Source: Amycolatopsis mongoliensis
GTDB lineage: Bacteria; Actinomycetota; Actinomycetes; Mycobacteriales; Pseudonocardiaceae
Assembly: GCF_030285665.1 (NCBI RefSeq)
Contig: NZ_CP127295.1
Coordinates: forward strand, 8,432,001 to 8,496,000
Length of the DNA: 64,000 nucleotides
Reading direction: 5' to 3'
Below, piece by piece: positions 40,954 to 49,680 of this stretch. The position numbers were made by a program, and so were the translations under genes. Every line of letters starts with the position of its first letter. Positions within the stretch are counted from its first letter, which is position 1. The notes beneath the pieces were generated by a model. That model had not been told where the DNA came from, searched no databases, and saw nothing but the letters and a program-made list of their open reading frames with translations.

Positions 40954-42962
40954 GCACCACGGAAGAATCCGCCAAACCCGCCGTCACCGAAGCCGGGGAA
41001 CGGCCGACCGCCGAGCGGCACAAGAACACCGGAGCCGCGACGGCCGGGCCCGGTCGGTGGATGGCCGGCGGCGCACCACCGGAGAAAGCCCTCGACTTCA
41101 AGGGTTCCCTCAAGCGGCTGCTCCGGATGCTGGCCCCGCAACGGCTCCAGCTGATCGGGGTGCTCGTCCTCGGTGCCGCGAGCGTCGCGCTGACCGTGAT
41201 CGGGCCGAAGATCCTCGGGCAGGCCACCGACGCGATCCTGGCCGGCGTCCTCGGCAGGCAGGTGCCGCCGGGCGTCACCAAGGAGCAGATCGTCGCCGGG
41301 CTGCGTGCCCGCGGCGACGGCACGCTCGCCGACATCTACGGGCGCGTGGACCTCGTGCCCGGCGTGGGCATCGACTTCGACAAGGTCGGGCAGATCCTGC
41401 TGACCGTGCTGGCGCTGTTCGTGATCGCGTCGTTCTTCGGGCTCGTCCAGGCCCGGCTGACGACGACCCTGGTGCAGAACGCCGTCTACCGGCTGCGCCA
41501 GGACGTCGAGGAGAAGTTCGCGCGGCTGCCGCTGAAGTACTTCGACCGCCAGCCGCGCGGCGAGGTCCTTTCCCGCGTCACCAACGACATCGACAACCTG
41601 GCGATGTCGCTGCAGCAGACGCTGTCGCAGATCGTCTCGTCGCTGCTGACGGTGATCGGCGTGCTGATCATGATGTTCCTGATCTCGCCGCTGCTGGCGG
41701 TGATCGCGCTGATCACGGTGCCGCTCTCGGCCGTCGTGGCGGCGAAGATCGGCAAGCGGGCCCAGCCGAACTTCATCAAGCAGTGGGCGACGACCGGGAA
41801 GCTCAACGCGCACGTCGAGGAGATGTACACCGGGCACTCGCTGGTCAAGGTGTTCGGCCGGCGCGAGGAGTCCGCGGCGATCTTCGACAAGCAGAACGAA
41901 ACGCTGTACGAGGCGAGCTTCCGGGCGCAGTTCATCTCCGGGATGATCCAGCCGGCGATGATGTTCATCGGCAACCTGAGCTACGTGCTGGTGGCGGTGA
42001 TCGGCGCGCTGCGCGTCGCGTCGGGCAGCCTGACGCTCGGCGAGGTCCAGGCTTTCATCCAGTACTCCCGCCAGTTCAGCCAGCCGGTGACGCAGATCGC
42101 CAGCATGGCGAACCTGCTGCAGTCCGGCGTCGCCTCGGCCGAGCGGGTGTTCGCGCTCCTCGACGCCGAGGAGCAGGCACCGGAGCCGGAGCACCCGGAG
42201 CGGCCTTCGCCGGTGCACGGGCGCGTCGAGTTCCAGGACGTCTCGTTCCGCTACCTGCCGGACAAGCCGCTGATCGACGACCTGTCGCTCACCGTCGAAC
42301 CCGGTCAGACGGTGGCGATCGTCGGCCCGACCGGCGCGGGCAAGACCACGCTGGTCAACCTGCTCATGCGGTTCTACGAGCTCGACAGCGGGCGGATCAC
42401 GCTCGACGGCGTCGACATCGCGAAGATGAACCGCGAGGAACTGCGCGACCAGACCGGCATGGTGCTGCAGGACGCGTGGCTGTTCGGCGGCACGATCGCG
42501 GAGAACATCGCCTACGGCGCCGACAACCCGACCCGCGACGAGATCGTCGAAGCGGCGACGGCGACGTACGTCGACCGGTTCGTGCGCACCCTGCCGGACG
42601 GCTACGAGACGATCCTCGACGACGAGGGCGGCACGGTCAGCGCGGGCGAGAAGCAGCTGATCACGGTGGCGCGGGCGTTCCTGGCGAAGCCGGTCATCCT
42701 CATCCTCGACGAGGCGACCAGTTCGGTCGACACCCGCACCGAGGTGCTGATCCAGCGGGCGATGAACTCGCTGCGCAGCGGGCGGACCAGCTTCGTCATC
42801 GCCCACCGGCTCTCGACTATCCGCGACGCGGACGTGATCCTGGTGATGGAGCACGGCCGGATCGTGGAGCAGGGCGACCACGAGACGCTCCTGCACAGCG
42901 GCGGCGCCTACTCGCGGCTGTACGCGGCCCAGTTCGCCGAAGCCATGGCGGAAACCGACTGA
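40950..42962 (+). CDS. ABC exporter half, catalytic ATP site
   Basis: 670 residues. A long N-terminal extension (about 1-70) precedes the membrane domain and NBD. Walker A GPTGAGKTT, Walker B ILDEATSSVD with the catalytic Glu, but the signature is VSAGEKQL instead of LSGGQ. In the heterodimer its Walker B works with the intact VSGGQ of the partner, while its own altered signature faces the partner's degenerate Walker B. GTG 40950 overlaps the previous stop. Cargo is probably a drug or natural product. Confidence 0.93.
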   Translation: MSTTEESAKPAVTEAGERPTAERHKNTGAATAGPGRWMAGGAPPEKALDFKGSLKRLLRMLAPQRLQLIGVLVLGAASVALTVIGPKILGQATDAILAGVLGRQVPPGVTKEQIVAGLRARGDGTLADIYGRVDLVPGVGIDFDKVGQILLTVLALFVIASFFGLVQARLTTTLVQNAVYRLRQDVEEKFARLPLKYFDRQPRGEVLSRVTNDIDNLAMSLQQTLSQIVSSLLTVIGVLIMMFLISPLLAVIALITVPLSAVVAAKIGKRAQPNFIKQWATTGKLNAHVEEMYTGHSLVKVFGRREESAAIFDKQNETLYEASFRAQFISGMIQPAMMFIGNLSYVLVAVIGALRVASGSLTLGEVQAFIQYSRQFSQPVTQIASMANLLQSGVASAERVFALLDAEEQAPEPEHPERPSPVHGRVEFQDVSFRYLPDKPLIDDLSLTVEPGQTVAIVGPTGAGKTTLVNLLMRFYELDSGRITLDGVDIAKMNREELRDQTGMVLQDAWLFGGTIAENIAYGADNPTRDEIVEAATATYVDRFVRTLPDGYETILDDEGGTVSAGEKQLITVARAFLAKPVILILDEATSSVDTRTEVLIQRAMNSLRSGRTSFVIAHRLSTIRDADVILVMEHGRIVEQGDHETLLHSGGAYSRLYAAQFAEAMAETD

Positions 42963-42973
42963 CGCAGGGTTCG

Positions 42974-43009
42974 CGAAGGCCCTCTCGCCCACCGGCGAGG
43001 GGGCCTTCG
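42974..43009 (+). terminator. Terminator of TetR/ABC operon
   Basis: CGAAGGCCCTCTCGCC (42974-42989) pairs with GGCGAGGGGGCCTTCG (42994-43009, one mismatch), 11 nt after the ABC stop. No T-run follows, as is usual for high-GC actinomycetes. Confidence 0.75.
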
Positions 43010-43117
43010 TCGTCGTGGCCGAACAGGTGAACCGCGCGCGCAGAGCTCAACCGCCGGCGAGGCCGGGCGTTCCGGAGGTGGCGGAGCGATCGGGCTCCAC
43101 GACAGAGGGGACGACGG

Positions 43118-43588
43118 ATGCGAAACCTTGCCCGGATCGGAACAGCGCTGGGAGCCGTGGCCGTGCTGGCCACGGCGACGGCGGGAGTGGCCTCGGCGGC
43201 ACCGTCCGGCTTCACGGTCGACGTCCACCACAGCTCCGGGGCACTGGCCACCGCGCTCAGCGGAAGCCTGAGCTGGTCCACGTCGTCGAAGACGGTCACC
43301 ATCGGCGGCACGAGCCTGTTCGTCAAAGCCGGCGAGTGCATCACGGTGACGGCCACCGGCTACCAGGGGTCGACCAAGGTGACCGACCCCTACGCGTTCC
43401 CCGGCTCGAACCAGAAGGCCTGCGCGGACCAAGGCGTCGACGTCACCGGGTCGATCGGAACCCACGGCCTGACCGCGAAGGTGCCGGGCGGAGTGGAGCA
43501 CGTGGTCATCCGCCTGACGGACTACGACCACCAGATCGGCCACTACGCGAACTGCTACCGCACCGCCTCGGTCTGCCAGTACGGCTGA
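43118..43588 (+). CDS. Secreted protein of unknown function
   Basis: 156 residues. Sec signal peptide (MRNLARIGTALGAVAVLATATAGVASA, cleavage after ASA-like site near 28) then a small, Ser/Thr/Gly-rich, probably beta domain with four Cys (GECITV, KACADQ, ANCYRTASVC). The Cys count suits two disulphides. ATG 43118 follows GAGGGGACGACGG. I do not recognise a family. Confidence 0.8.
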   Translation: MRNLARIGTALGAVAVLATATAGVASAAPSGFTVDVHHSSGALATALSGSLSWSTSSKTVTIGGTSLFVKAGECITVTATGYQGSTKVTDPYAFPGSNQKACADQGVDVTGSIGTHGLTAKVPGGVEHVVIRLTDYDHQIGHYANCYRTASVCQYG

Positions 43589-43641
43589 CCGTCACCCGGT
43601 ACCCTGGACGCTCCCGAGCGGAAGGGGTACCGGGCCCGGCG

Positions 43642-44706
43642 ATGGCGGACAAACTCACCGAGTACCGCGGCAAACGCGGCAAGGACCGTACTCCCGAGCC
43701 GTGGCCGGACGGGCCGCCGGAGCCCGGGGACAACGACCTCTTCGTCATCCAGGAGCACCACGCCTCCCGGCTGCACTGGGACTTCCGGCTGGAACGCGAC
43801 GGCGTGCTCGTGTCGTGGGCCGTTCCGCGGGGCCTGCCACTCACGCCCGGGGTGAACCGGCTCGCGGTGCACACCGAGGACCACCCCATGGAGTACCTCA
43901 CGTTCGAGGGCGAGATCCCGGCGGGCGAGTACGGCGGTGGCCGGATGACCGTGTGGGACACCGGGAAGTACGAAACCCTGCACTGGAACGACCACAAGGT
44001 CGAGGTCGTCTTCCACGGCGAGCGGGCGCGCGGCAAGTACCTCTTCCTCAACCGGCACAACGCCGACGACGACCGCGACTGGATGCTGCGGCGCCTCGAT
44101 CCGGCCGAGCCGGGGCACGAGGACGCGCCGGAGTTCCTCGAGCCGATGACCGCGGTCCCGGGCGAGCTCCCGGCGGACGACGACGAGTGGGCGTACGAGT
44201 TCGCGTGGGGCGGCCTGCGCACGATGCTGCTGGTCTCCGGCGGCCGCGTCACCGCGCACGACGGCTCCGGCGCCGACGTCACCGGCCGCTACCCGGACCT
44301 GCACAAGCTGGGCGAAGAGCTGGGATCGACGGAAGTCCTGCTGGACGGCGAAGTGGTCGTGGTGAAGGACGGCAAGCCCTCCCCCGAAGGCCTCGAAGAA
44401 CGCCGCCGGGCCGGCGATGCCGCGGCGAAGCGCCTCAAGACGTACTGCCCGGTCTTCTACTTCGCCAGCGACGTCCTCCACCTCGACGGCAAGCCGACGC
44501 TGGCGCTGCCGTACACCGAACGCCGTGAGCTGCTGGAAGGCCTGCCGGTGGCCGATCGTCACTGGCAGGTCCCCCGCTACTTCCTCGGCGGTGGCGAGGC
44601 CGTGCTCGGCGCCAGCCGCCAGCACGGCCTGCCGGGCGTGGTCGCCAAGCGGGCGGACGGCGAGTACCGCCCCGGCTCCGGCGGCTGGCTGTTCGTCGGC
44701 AACTGA
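43642..44706 (+). CDS. LigD-like phosphoesterase with dead ligase domain
   Basis: 354 residues. Residues about 25-150 form the LigD 3'-phosphoesterase domain with FVIQEHHASRLHWDFRLE, EDHPMEYLTFEGEIPAGEYGGG and WMLRRLD, holding its His/Asp/Arg/His ligands. The rest aligns with the ATP-dependent ligase domain: WAYEFAWGGLR, VLLDGEVVV, YFASDVLHLDGK and GVVAKRADGEYRPG. Motif I should read ExKxDGxR; here the adenylated Lys is A188 and the Asp G190, so it cannot form ligase-AMP. The OB domain is also absent. It may process 3' ends and use the ligase fold as a DNA- or Ku-binding platform. Confidence 0.88.
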   Translation: MADKLTEYRGKRGKDRTPEPWPDGPPEPGDNDLFVIQEHHASRLHWDFRLERDGVLVSWAVPRGLPLTPGVNRLAVHTEDHPMEYLTFEGEIPAGEYGGGRMTVWDTGKYETLHWNDHKVEVVFHGERARGKYLFLNRHNADDDRDWMLRRLDPAEPGHEDAPEFLEPMTAVPGELPADDDEWAYEFAWGGLRTMLLVSGGRVTAHDGSGADVTGRYPDLHKLGEELGSTEVLLDGEVVVVKDGKPSPEGLEERRRAGDAAAKRLKTYCPVFYFASDVLHLDGKPTLALPYTERRELLEGLPVADRHWQVPRYFLGGGEAVLGASRQHGLPGVVAKRADGEYRPGSGGWLFVGN

Positions 44707-44736
44707 CGCCTGGGCTCGTCTTCCCGGCCGTGGGGG

Positions 44737-45114
44737 TCAGTCACCGCGGACGAGCACGACCACGCCGGCCACGACGACCACCGCGCCGGCGACGGCGTTG
44801 CCGACGAGCGCGGCCGTCGACGGCTGCGTCCCGGCGGCCTGCCGCAGCAGCCACGGGGAAAGCGCCGCCCACGCGCCGAGCACCGGGACGACCCAGCCGA
44901 GGAACCGCACGCGCCGGGTCGCGGTGCGGGCGATCGCCAGCGCGATCAGGACCACGCCGACGACGGTGTTGCTGAACGCGAGCACGCCCGCCCCGCCGAA
45001 CCCGGTGACCCAGGGGGCGAGCACGAGGTACAGACCGGCGAGCAGGACGAGGCCCGCGGCCGCGCCGAGCACGGCGGTCCGCTGCCCACCGGCCGGAGTG
45101 CTGTGCGAAGTCAT
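44737..45114 (-). CDS. SPW-repeat membrane protein
   Basis: 125 residues, four hydrophobic helices in two repeats, each with a Pro-Trp motif (LAPWVTGFGG and LSPWLL), as in SPW-repeat proteins. Function of the family is not established. ATG 45114 follows a strong GGAGGTGAGGAG site. Confidence 0.8.
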   Translation of the reverse strand: MTSHSTPAGGQRTAVLGAAAGLVLLAGLYLVLAPWVTGFGGAGVLAFSNTVVGVVLIALAIARTATRRVRFLGWVVPVLGAWAALSPWLLRQAAGTQPSTAALVGNAVAGAVVVVAGVVVLVRGD

Positions 45115-45161
45115 CTCCTCACCTCCTGCCGGAGGGGTACCCGGTGGTAGCGGCCGGTAAC

Positions 45162-45199
45162 CGGGGCCTGCCCGCAGCCCTCGAGACGGGCAGGCCCCG
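45162..45199 (-). terminator. Terminator of secreted protein gene
   Basis: CGGGGCCTGCCCG (45162-45174) pairs perfectly with CGGGCAGGCCCCG (45187-45199), about 10 nt after the minus-strand stop at 45209. Confidence 0.8.
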
Positions 45200-45208
45200 T
45201 ACCGGGCC

Positions 45209-45718
45209 TCAGCAGCCGCAGGTGTAGTAGGTGATGTCCCAGTGGTTGCCCTCGTCGCAGTACAGGTTGCCCGAGCCGGCCTTCCACTGCGGGTAGCCGT
45301 CGCCCCGGAGGCCGATGTAGCTGAAGGTGTTCTTGATGTAGCTGTCGATGCAGCTGTTGTGCGAGATGTCGACCTTGTAGCCGTTGTAGTGGCTGTAGGT
45401 CCCCGACGCGTGGCCCACCTCGGTCCCGCCGGTGATGTTGATCGCGCAGCCGCTGGCCCGCTTCAACGTGATCACGCCGGTGACCGTGGTCTGGTTGATC
45501 TGCTCGTAGGACGTGCAGGTCGAGTTGGACCGCGTGGTGCAGCCCCCGCTCGACGAGTGCGTGACCCCGGCGGCGGACAGCTGTGACGCGGCGGCCGACT
45601 GGCTGAGCTTCGTGACCTCGACACTCGCCGACGCCGTGCCGATGGTCGCGAAGGCCACCGTCGCGGCCGAAGCGGTCAGTCCCACTGCCACGCGCGCGAG
45701 CATCCGTTGTCCCGGCAT
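45209..45718 (-). CDS. Secreted protein, possible M15-like peptidase fold
   Basis: 169 residues starting at ATG 45718 with GAAGGAGCAAGGC upstream. Sec signal peptide to about residue 32. The mature part has seven Cys and the segment GGTEVGHASGTYSHYNGYKVDIS, then NHWDITYYTCGC at the C-terminus. A His, a GYKVDI Asp and a final His in this order resemble the zinc ligands of M15/VanX-type peptidases (HxxGxAxD...H). If so, it would cut peptidoglycan stem peptides. The match is by pattern only. Confidence 0.65.
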   Translation of the reverse strand: MPGQRMLARVAVGLTASAATVAFATIGTASASVEVTKLSQSAAASQLSAAGVTHSSSGGCTTRSNSTCTSYEQINQTTVTGVITLKRASGCAINITGGTEVGHASGTYSHYNGYKVDISHNSCIDSYIKNTFSYIGLRGDGYPQWKAGSGNLYCDEGNHWDITYYTCGC

Positions 45719-45818
45719 GCCTTGCTCCTTCTCCTGCGAAGATCCGAACGGCGGCAGCCAAATCGGGACGGCCATAACTTCGCCAAACGGCGCGGCCGCC
45801 GGATGCGGTGGCGCCGCC

Positions 45819-48776
45819 TCAGGTCCTGATCTTCGTCAAGACTTCACGAGTCCGGTCCCGGGCGGGGGATTCACTGGTGACGGCGTCGAGCTCCCGCAGC
45901 GCGCGCAGCTCCCACAGCGGGAACCCGAGCTCCTCGAACAGGCCGGCCGACGCCCGCAGCAGCCGCGCGGCCTCCGGCCCGGAGCCCTCGTCCGCGTGGG
46001 TCCGGCCGAGGCTGAGCAGGGTGTACCCGGCGCCGCGGCGGTCGCGCAGCTCCCGGAACACCGCCATCGCGACGCGCAGGTGCCACCGCGCGCCCGCCGG
46101 GTCCCCCGCGCGGCGGCGGAGCTCGGCGAGGCAGCGGTGGGTGTAGGCGGCGGCGTGCCGGTGCCCGATCTGCTCGAACAGCGTCAGCGAGCGCGTCAGG
46201 CAGTGTTCGCCGTCGGACAGCTCGCCCGCCTCGGTGTGCAGGTCGCCGAGGCTGCGCAGGACGTGCGCCTCCCAGTGCCGCTCGCGGGTGCGGACGGCGC
46301 CGCCGAGCGCGCCGGTGAGCAGGTCGGCCGCCTGGTCGGAGCCGCCGTGGCGGCGCAGCACGTCGGCGTAGCGCTTGGCGGCCTGGTCGTGCCCGCGGCC
46401 GTCGTCGCACTCCCGGGCGAGGAGCATGCTCACCTCGAAGCTCTCGACGGCGCGCCGCACGTCCCCGACGTCCTCGGCCAGCGAACCCAGCTGCGCCGCC
46501 GCGGCCGCCTGCCCGTGGCGGTCGCCGCACTCGCGCAGCAAGTCGAGGGCCTCCAGCAGCGCGGCTTCGGCGGCCTGCGCGTCACCGCTGTCGAGGTCGA
46601 TGTCGGCGAGCGCAGTCAGGACCGCGCCGGTGCCCTGCGGGTCGTCCAGCTGCCGGAAGCGGTTCTCGGCCATGACGAAGTAGTTCCGCGCCTGCCGTCC
46701 GCGGCCGTGCTGCAGGTGCACCGAGCCGAGGTTGTACAGCTTTTCGGCTTCCGCGTGCGGGTCCTGGCGGCGGCGGGCCGCGGCCAGGCCGAGCATCGAC
46801 ACGGCGTGGGCGGCGTGGCCGAGCCACGGCGTGCCCGCCAGTGCCGTGCACGCGTCGGCGAGGCGTCCGGTGAGGTCGTGCCAGCCGTGCGCATCGGCCA
46901 GCTGGGCGGCCGCGGCGAGGTGGGCGGTCTCTTCGGCCGCCCAGGCCGCCGGGTCGGCCGAAACCTGCCGCAGCGCAGCGGGATCCGGCTTCGGCGAGCC
47001 GGCCGGCGGGCGGCCCCTGGCGTGCTCGGCGAGGGCGAGGGTGACCTCGCACGCGCGGCGCAGCGCGACCGCGTCCGTCTCCGGCGGCGGGCCTTCGGTC
47101 AGCACGAGCCGGGCGAACGGGGCCACCGCCCAGCGCGTCCCGGCCGGCTCCAGCAGGTGGGCGCCGGCCAGGGCGTCGAGCCGGTCGCGGGCCTCGTCGA
47201 GGGGGCGGTCCAGCAGCGCCGCCGCGCACCAGTCCGGGACCGGGCCGGCGAAGGCGGCGAGCAGGCGCAGGAGGTACCGGTCGGGTGCGGGCCGTTCGCG
47301 CAGTGCCGACGTCACGGTGGTCCGGACGCCGAGGTCGCCCGTGGTCAGCTCGTCGAGCCGGCGGCGGTCGTCGGCGAGCCGGGCGGCGAGCTCGGCGACG
47401 CGCTGGTTCGGCCGCGCGGCGAGCTTCGCCCCGGCGATCCGGACGGCGAGCGCGAGCCCGGCGCAGTGGCCGAGAATCCGGTGCGCGGCTTCGGGTTCCG
47501 CGCTCAGCCGGGCCTCCCCCGCGATCGCCGCGAGCAGCGCCCAGGCGTCCTCTGTGGACAGTCCGGTGACCGGGACCGGGCGCGCGCCGCACAGGCCGGG
47601 CAGCTCCCGGCGCACGGTGACCAGCGTCGCGCACCCGGGCCCGCTCGGCAGCAGCGCCCGCACCTGGGCCTCGTTCGTGGCGTCCTCCAGCAGCACCAGC
47701 AGCCGCCGGTCCGCGGTGTAGCTGCGCCAGAGCCCGGTCAGGCCGCCGCGGTCGGCCAGCTCCGCCGGTGTCGCCCCGAGCAGGCGGAGGAAACCGGCCA
47801 GCACGGTCGCCGGGTCGGCGGGGGCACCGTCCGGGCCGCGCAGCGAAGCGGTCAGCTGGCCGTCGGGGAACCGGCGGCGCACCCGCCAGGCCGCCTGGAC
47901 GGCCAGCGCGGACTTCCCGGCCCCGGCGGCGCCGTGCAGCACGACCGGGCCCGGGCCGCGCAGGGCCCGGCCGACGTCGGCGAGCTCGGCCGCGCGGCCG
48001 GTGAAGTCGGGCACCGCGGGCGGGAGCTGGGCGGGCGGCCCGGGTGTCGTCCAGTCGGTGCCGGCGATCCGGCGGTACACCGCGACGAGGTCGTCGCCCG
48101 GCCAGACGCCCGCCTCCTCCCAGAGCGCCCGCCGCGTCCGGCGGAGCACCTCGAGGGCCGACTCGCGGTGGCCGACGGCGCCGAGCGCGGACGCGAGCCG
48201 GGCGGCGAACCGCTCGTCGGCGGGCCGGGCCGCGACGACCGGGTCGAGCCGTTCGACGACGGACCGGCCGTCGCCGTCCGCGAGTTCCAGCTCGACCAGC
48301 TGCAGCAACGCGGCGGAGCGCCGGTCCTCCAGCCACAGCTTGTGCGCCTCGAGCAGCGGCCCGCCCGCGACGTCGGCGAACGCGTCGCCCCGCCAGCACG
48401 CCAAGGCCCGTTCGAGCGCGCGCCGACGCTGCGCCCGGTCGTCGGCGCCCGAGGACAGCAGCGTCAGGAAGTCGTCCGCGTCCAGCTCCCCCGGCTCGAC
48501 GGCCAGCGCGTAGCCCCGCGGTCCCGAGCGCAGGCGCTGCCCGGCCTCCGCGGCCCCGAGCCCCGGCGAGAGCGTCTTGCGCAGCTTCGACACCGTGACC
48601 TGCACGATCGCCGCGGCGCTGGAGGGCGCGCCGTCCGGCCACAGCTCGTCGACCAGGGTGTCGCGGCCGACGAACTGGCCGGCGCGCGCGAGCAGGACGG
48701 CGAGCAGCCGCCTTGGCTGGGCCGCCGACGGCAGCACTACGGAGGCCGTCATCGGGCCGAGGACCTGGAACCGCAC
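45819..48776 (-). CDS. SARP-type BTAD/NB-ARC/TPR regulator (AfsR-like)
   Basis: 985 residues. The N-terminus is an OmpR-type winged helix plus BTAD domain (about 1-245: RLLAVLLARAGQFVGRDTLVDELWPDGAP, QVTVSKLRKTL, LRSGPRGYAL). An NB-ARC ATPase follows with Walker A HGAAGAGKSAL near residue 278 and LVLLEDATN. The last 400 residues are TPR repeats. This is the AfsR/large SARP design, which activates secondary metabolism or other regulons. No biosynthetic cluster is directly beside it, so its target is unknown. GTG 48776 follows GAGGTG. Confidence 0.93.
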   Translation of the reverse strand: MRFQVLGPMTASVVLPSAAQPRRLLAVLLARAGQFVGRDTLVDELWPDGAPSSAAAIVQVTVSKLRKTLSPGLGAAEAGQRLRSGPRGYALAVEPGELDADDFLTLLSSGADDRAQRRRALERALACWRGDAFADVAGGPLLEAHKLWLEDRRSAALLQLVELELADGDGRSVVERLDPVVAARPADERFAARLASALGAVGHRESALEVLRRTRRALWEEAGVWPGDDLVAVYRRIAGTDWTTPGPPAQLPPAVPDFTGRAAELADVGRALRGPGPVVLHGAAGAGKSALAVQAAWRVRRRFPDGQLTASLRGPDGAPADPATVLAGFLRLLGATPAELADRGGLTGLWRSYTADRRLLVLLEDATNEAQVRALLPSGPGCATLVTVRRELPGLCGARPVPVTGLSTEDAWALLAAIAGEARLSAEPEAAHRILGHCAGLALAVRIAGAKLAARPNQRVAELAARLADDRRRLDELTTGDLGVRTTVTSALRERPAPDRYLLRLLAAFAGPVPDWCAAALLDRPLDEARDRLDALAGAHLLEPAGTRWAVAPFARLVLTEGPPPETDAVALRRACEVTLALAEHARGRPPAGSPKPDPAALRQVSADPAAWAAEETAHLAAAAQLADAHGWHDLTGRLADACTALAGTPWLGHAAHAVSMLGLAAARRRQDPHAEAEKLYNLGSVHLQHGRGRQARNYFVMAENRFRQLDDPQGTGAVLTALADIDLDSGDAQAAEAALLEALDLLRECGDRHGQAAAAAQLGSLAEDVGDVRRAVESFEVSMLLARECDDGRGHDQAAKRYADVLRRHGGSDQAADLLTGALGGAVRTRERHWEAHVLRSLGDLHTEAGELSDGEHCLTRSLTLFEQIGHRHAAAYTHRCLAELRRRAGDPAGARWHLRVAMAVFRELRDRRGAGYTLLSLGRTHADEGSGPEAARLLRASAGLFEELGFPLWELRALRELDAVTSESPARDRTREVLTKIRT

Positions 48777-48877
48777 GGCTACACCTCATCCGCGAGATCA
48801 CCTGATCGAGCGGGCTGAATGTAGCCGTCCGATGCCTGGCATTTCGCTCGATCACCCGGATGGCCGACGACATTGGT

Positions 48878-49582
48878 TCAGGTGTGCGCGAGCAACTTGC
48901 CCAGTAGCTCCGGGTTGTCGGCCAGCCCGGCCCGCAGCGTGTGCTCGCGCAGCGGCTTGAGGTCGCCGTACGGCTGGTTCGCCCAGTCCAGGCCGCCCTG
49001 TGGCGGCTCCGGGTCGTACTCGATGGCGAACTGGACGTTCGTCGCGATCTGCCGCCCGGCCAGCCGTTCGACCAGGTGCAGCGCCAGGTCGATCCCGGCC
49101 GAGACGCCTGCCGCCGTGATCACCCGGCCGTCTTCGACCCACCGGTCGGCGACCGGCGTCGCGCCCAGGCCGGTCAGCAGGTCCCGGAACATCCAGTGCG
49201 TCGTCGCCCGCTTGCCTTCGAGGAGCCCGGCCGCGCCGAGGATCAGGGCGCCGGTGCAGACCGACGTCACCAGTTCGGCGCCCGCGGCCGCGGTGCCCAG
49301 CCAGGCGAGGAGGCGCTCGTCCGCCATGGCGCGCAGCGTCGGCACGGTGCCGCCGGGCACCAGCACCGCGTAGGGCGACGGCACCTCGTCGAACGTGTGG
49401 CTCGGCGCGACGCTCAGCGGCGTGTCGGTGCCGACCGTGTCCTTCGTGGCGCCCACGACGACGGTCCGGTAGCCCGGGTCCAGCTGGGCCAGGGCGCTCA
49501 GCACCTGGAGCGGGCCCACCAGGTCCAGCGGCGTCAGCCCCGGGTAGACGACGAAGGCGAGGGTCTTCTGCTCAGCGGTCAT
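48878..49582 (-). CDS. DJ-1/PfpI family, isonitrile hydratase-like
   Basis: 234 residues. DJ-1 fold with AFVVYPGLTPLDLVGPLQVL, LVPGGTVPTLRAMADE and the nucleophile-elbow Cys in TSVCTGALILGAAGLLEGKRATTHW. This pattern is close to isonitrile (isocyanide) hydratase InhA. Divergent from an AraC regulator whose sensor domain has the same fold, 98 bp away. ATG 49582 was chosen; a start three codons earlier is possible. Confidence 0.85.
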   Translation of the reverse strand: MTAEQKTLAFVVYPGLTPLDLVGPLQVLSALAQLDPGYRTVVVGATKDTVGTDTPLSVAPSHTFDEVPSPYAVLVPGGTVPTLRAMADERLLAWLGTAAAGAELVTSVCTGALILGAAGLLEGKRATTHWMFRDLLTGLGATPVADRWVEDGRVITAAGVSAGIDLALHLVERLAGRQIATNVQFAIEYDPEPPQGGLDWANQPYGDLKPLREHTLRAGLADNPELLGKLLAHT

Positions 49583-49680
49583 GGCCCTCACCCTGGCCGG
49601 GAGTCTCGGCGCGGAAGGCGCCGATGTCCGAAATCCTGCGAACCGCGTCCGAAGGCCGGTCCGGCTGCTAGCGTGCGATC

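Noticed and set aside
43118..43588. Toxin or bacteriocin
   Set aside because: It is a small secreted Cys-containing protein without an immunity gene, processing site or known toxin motif.
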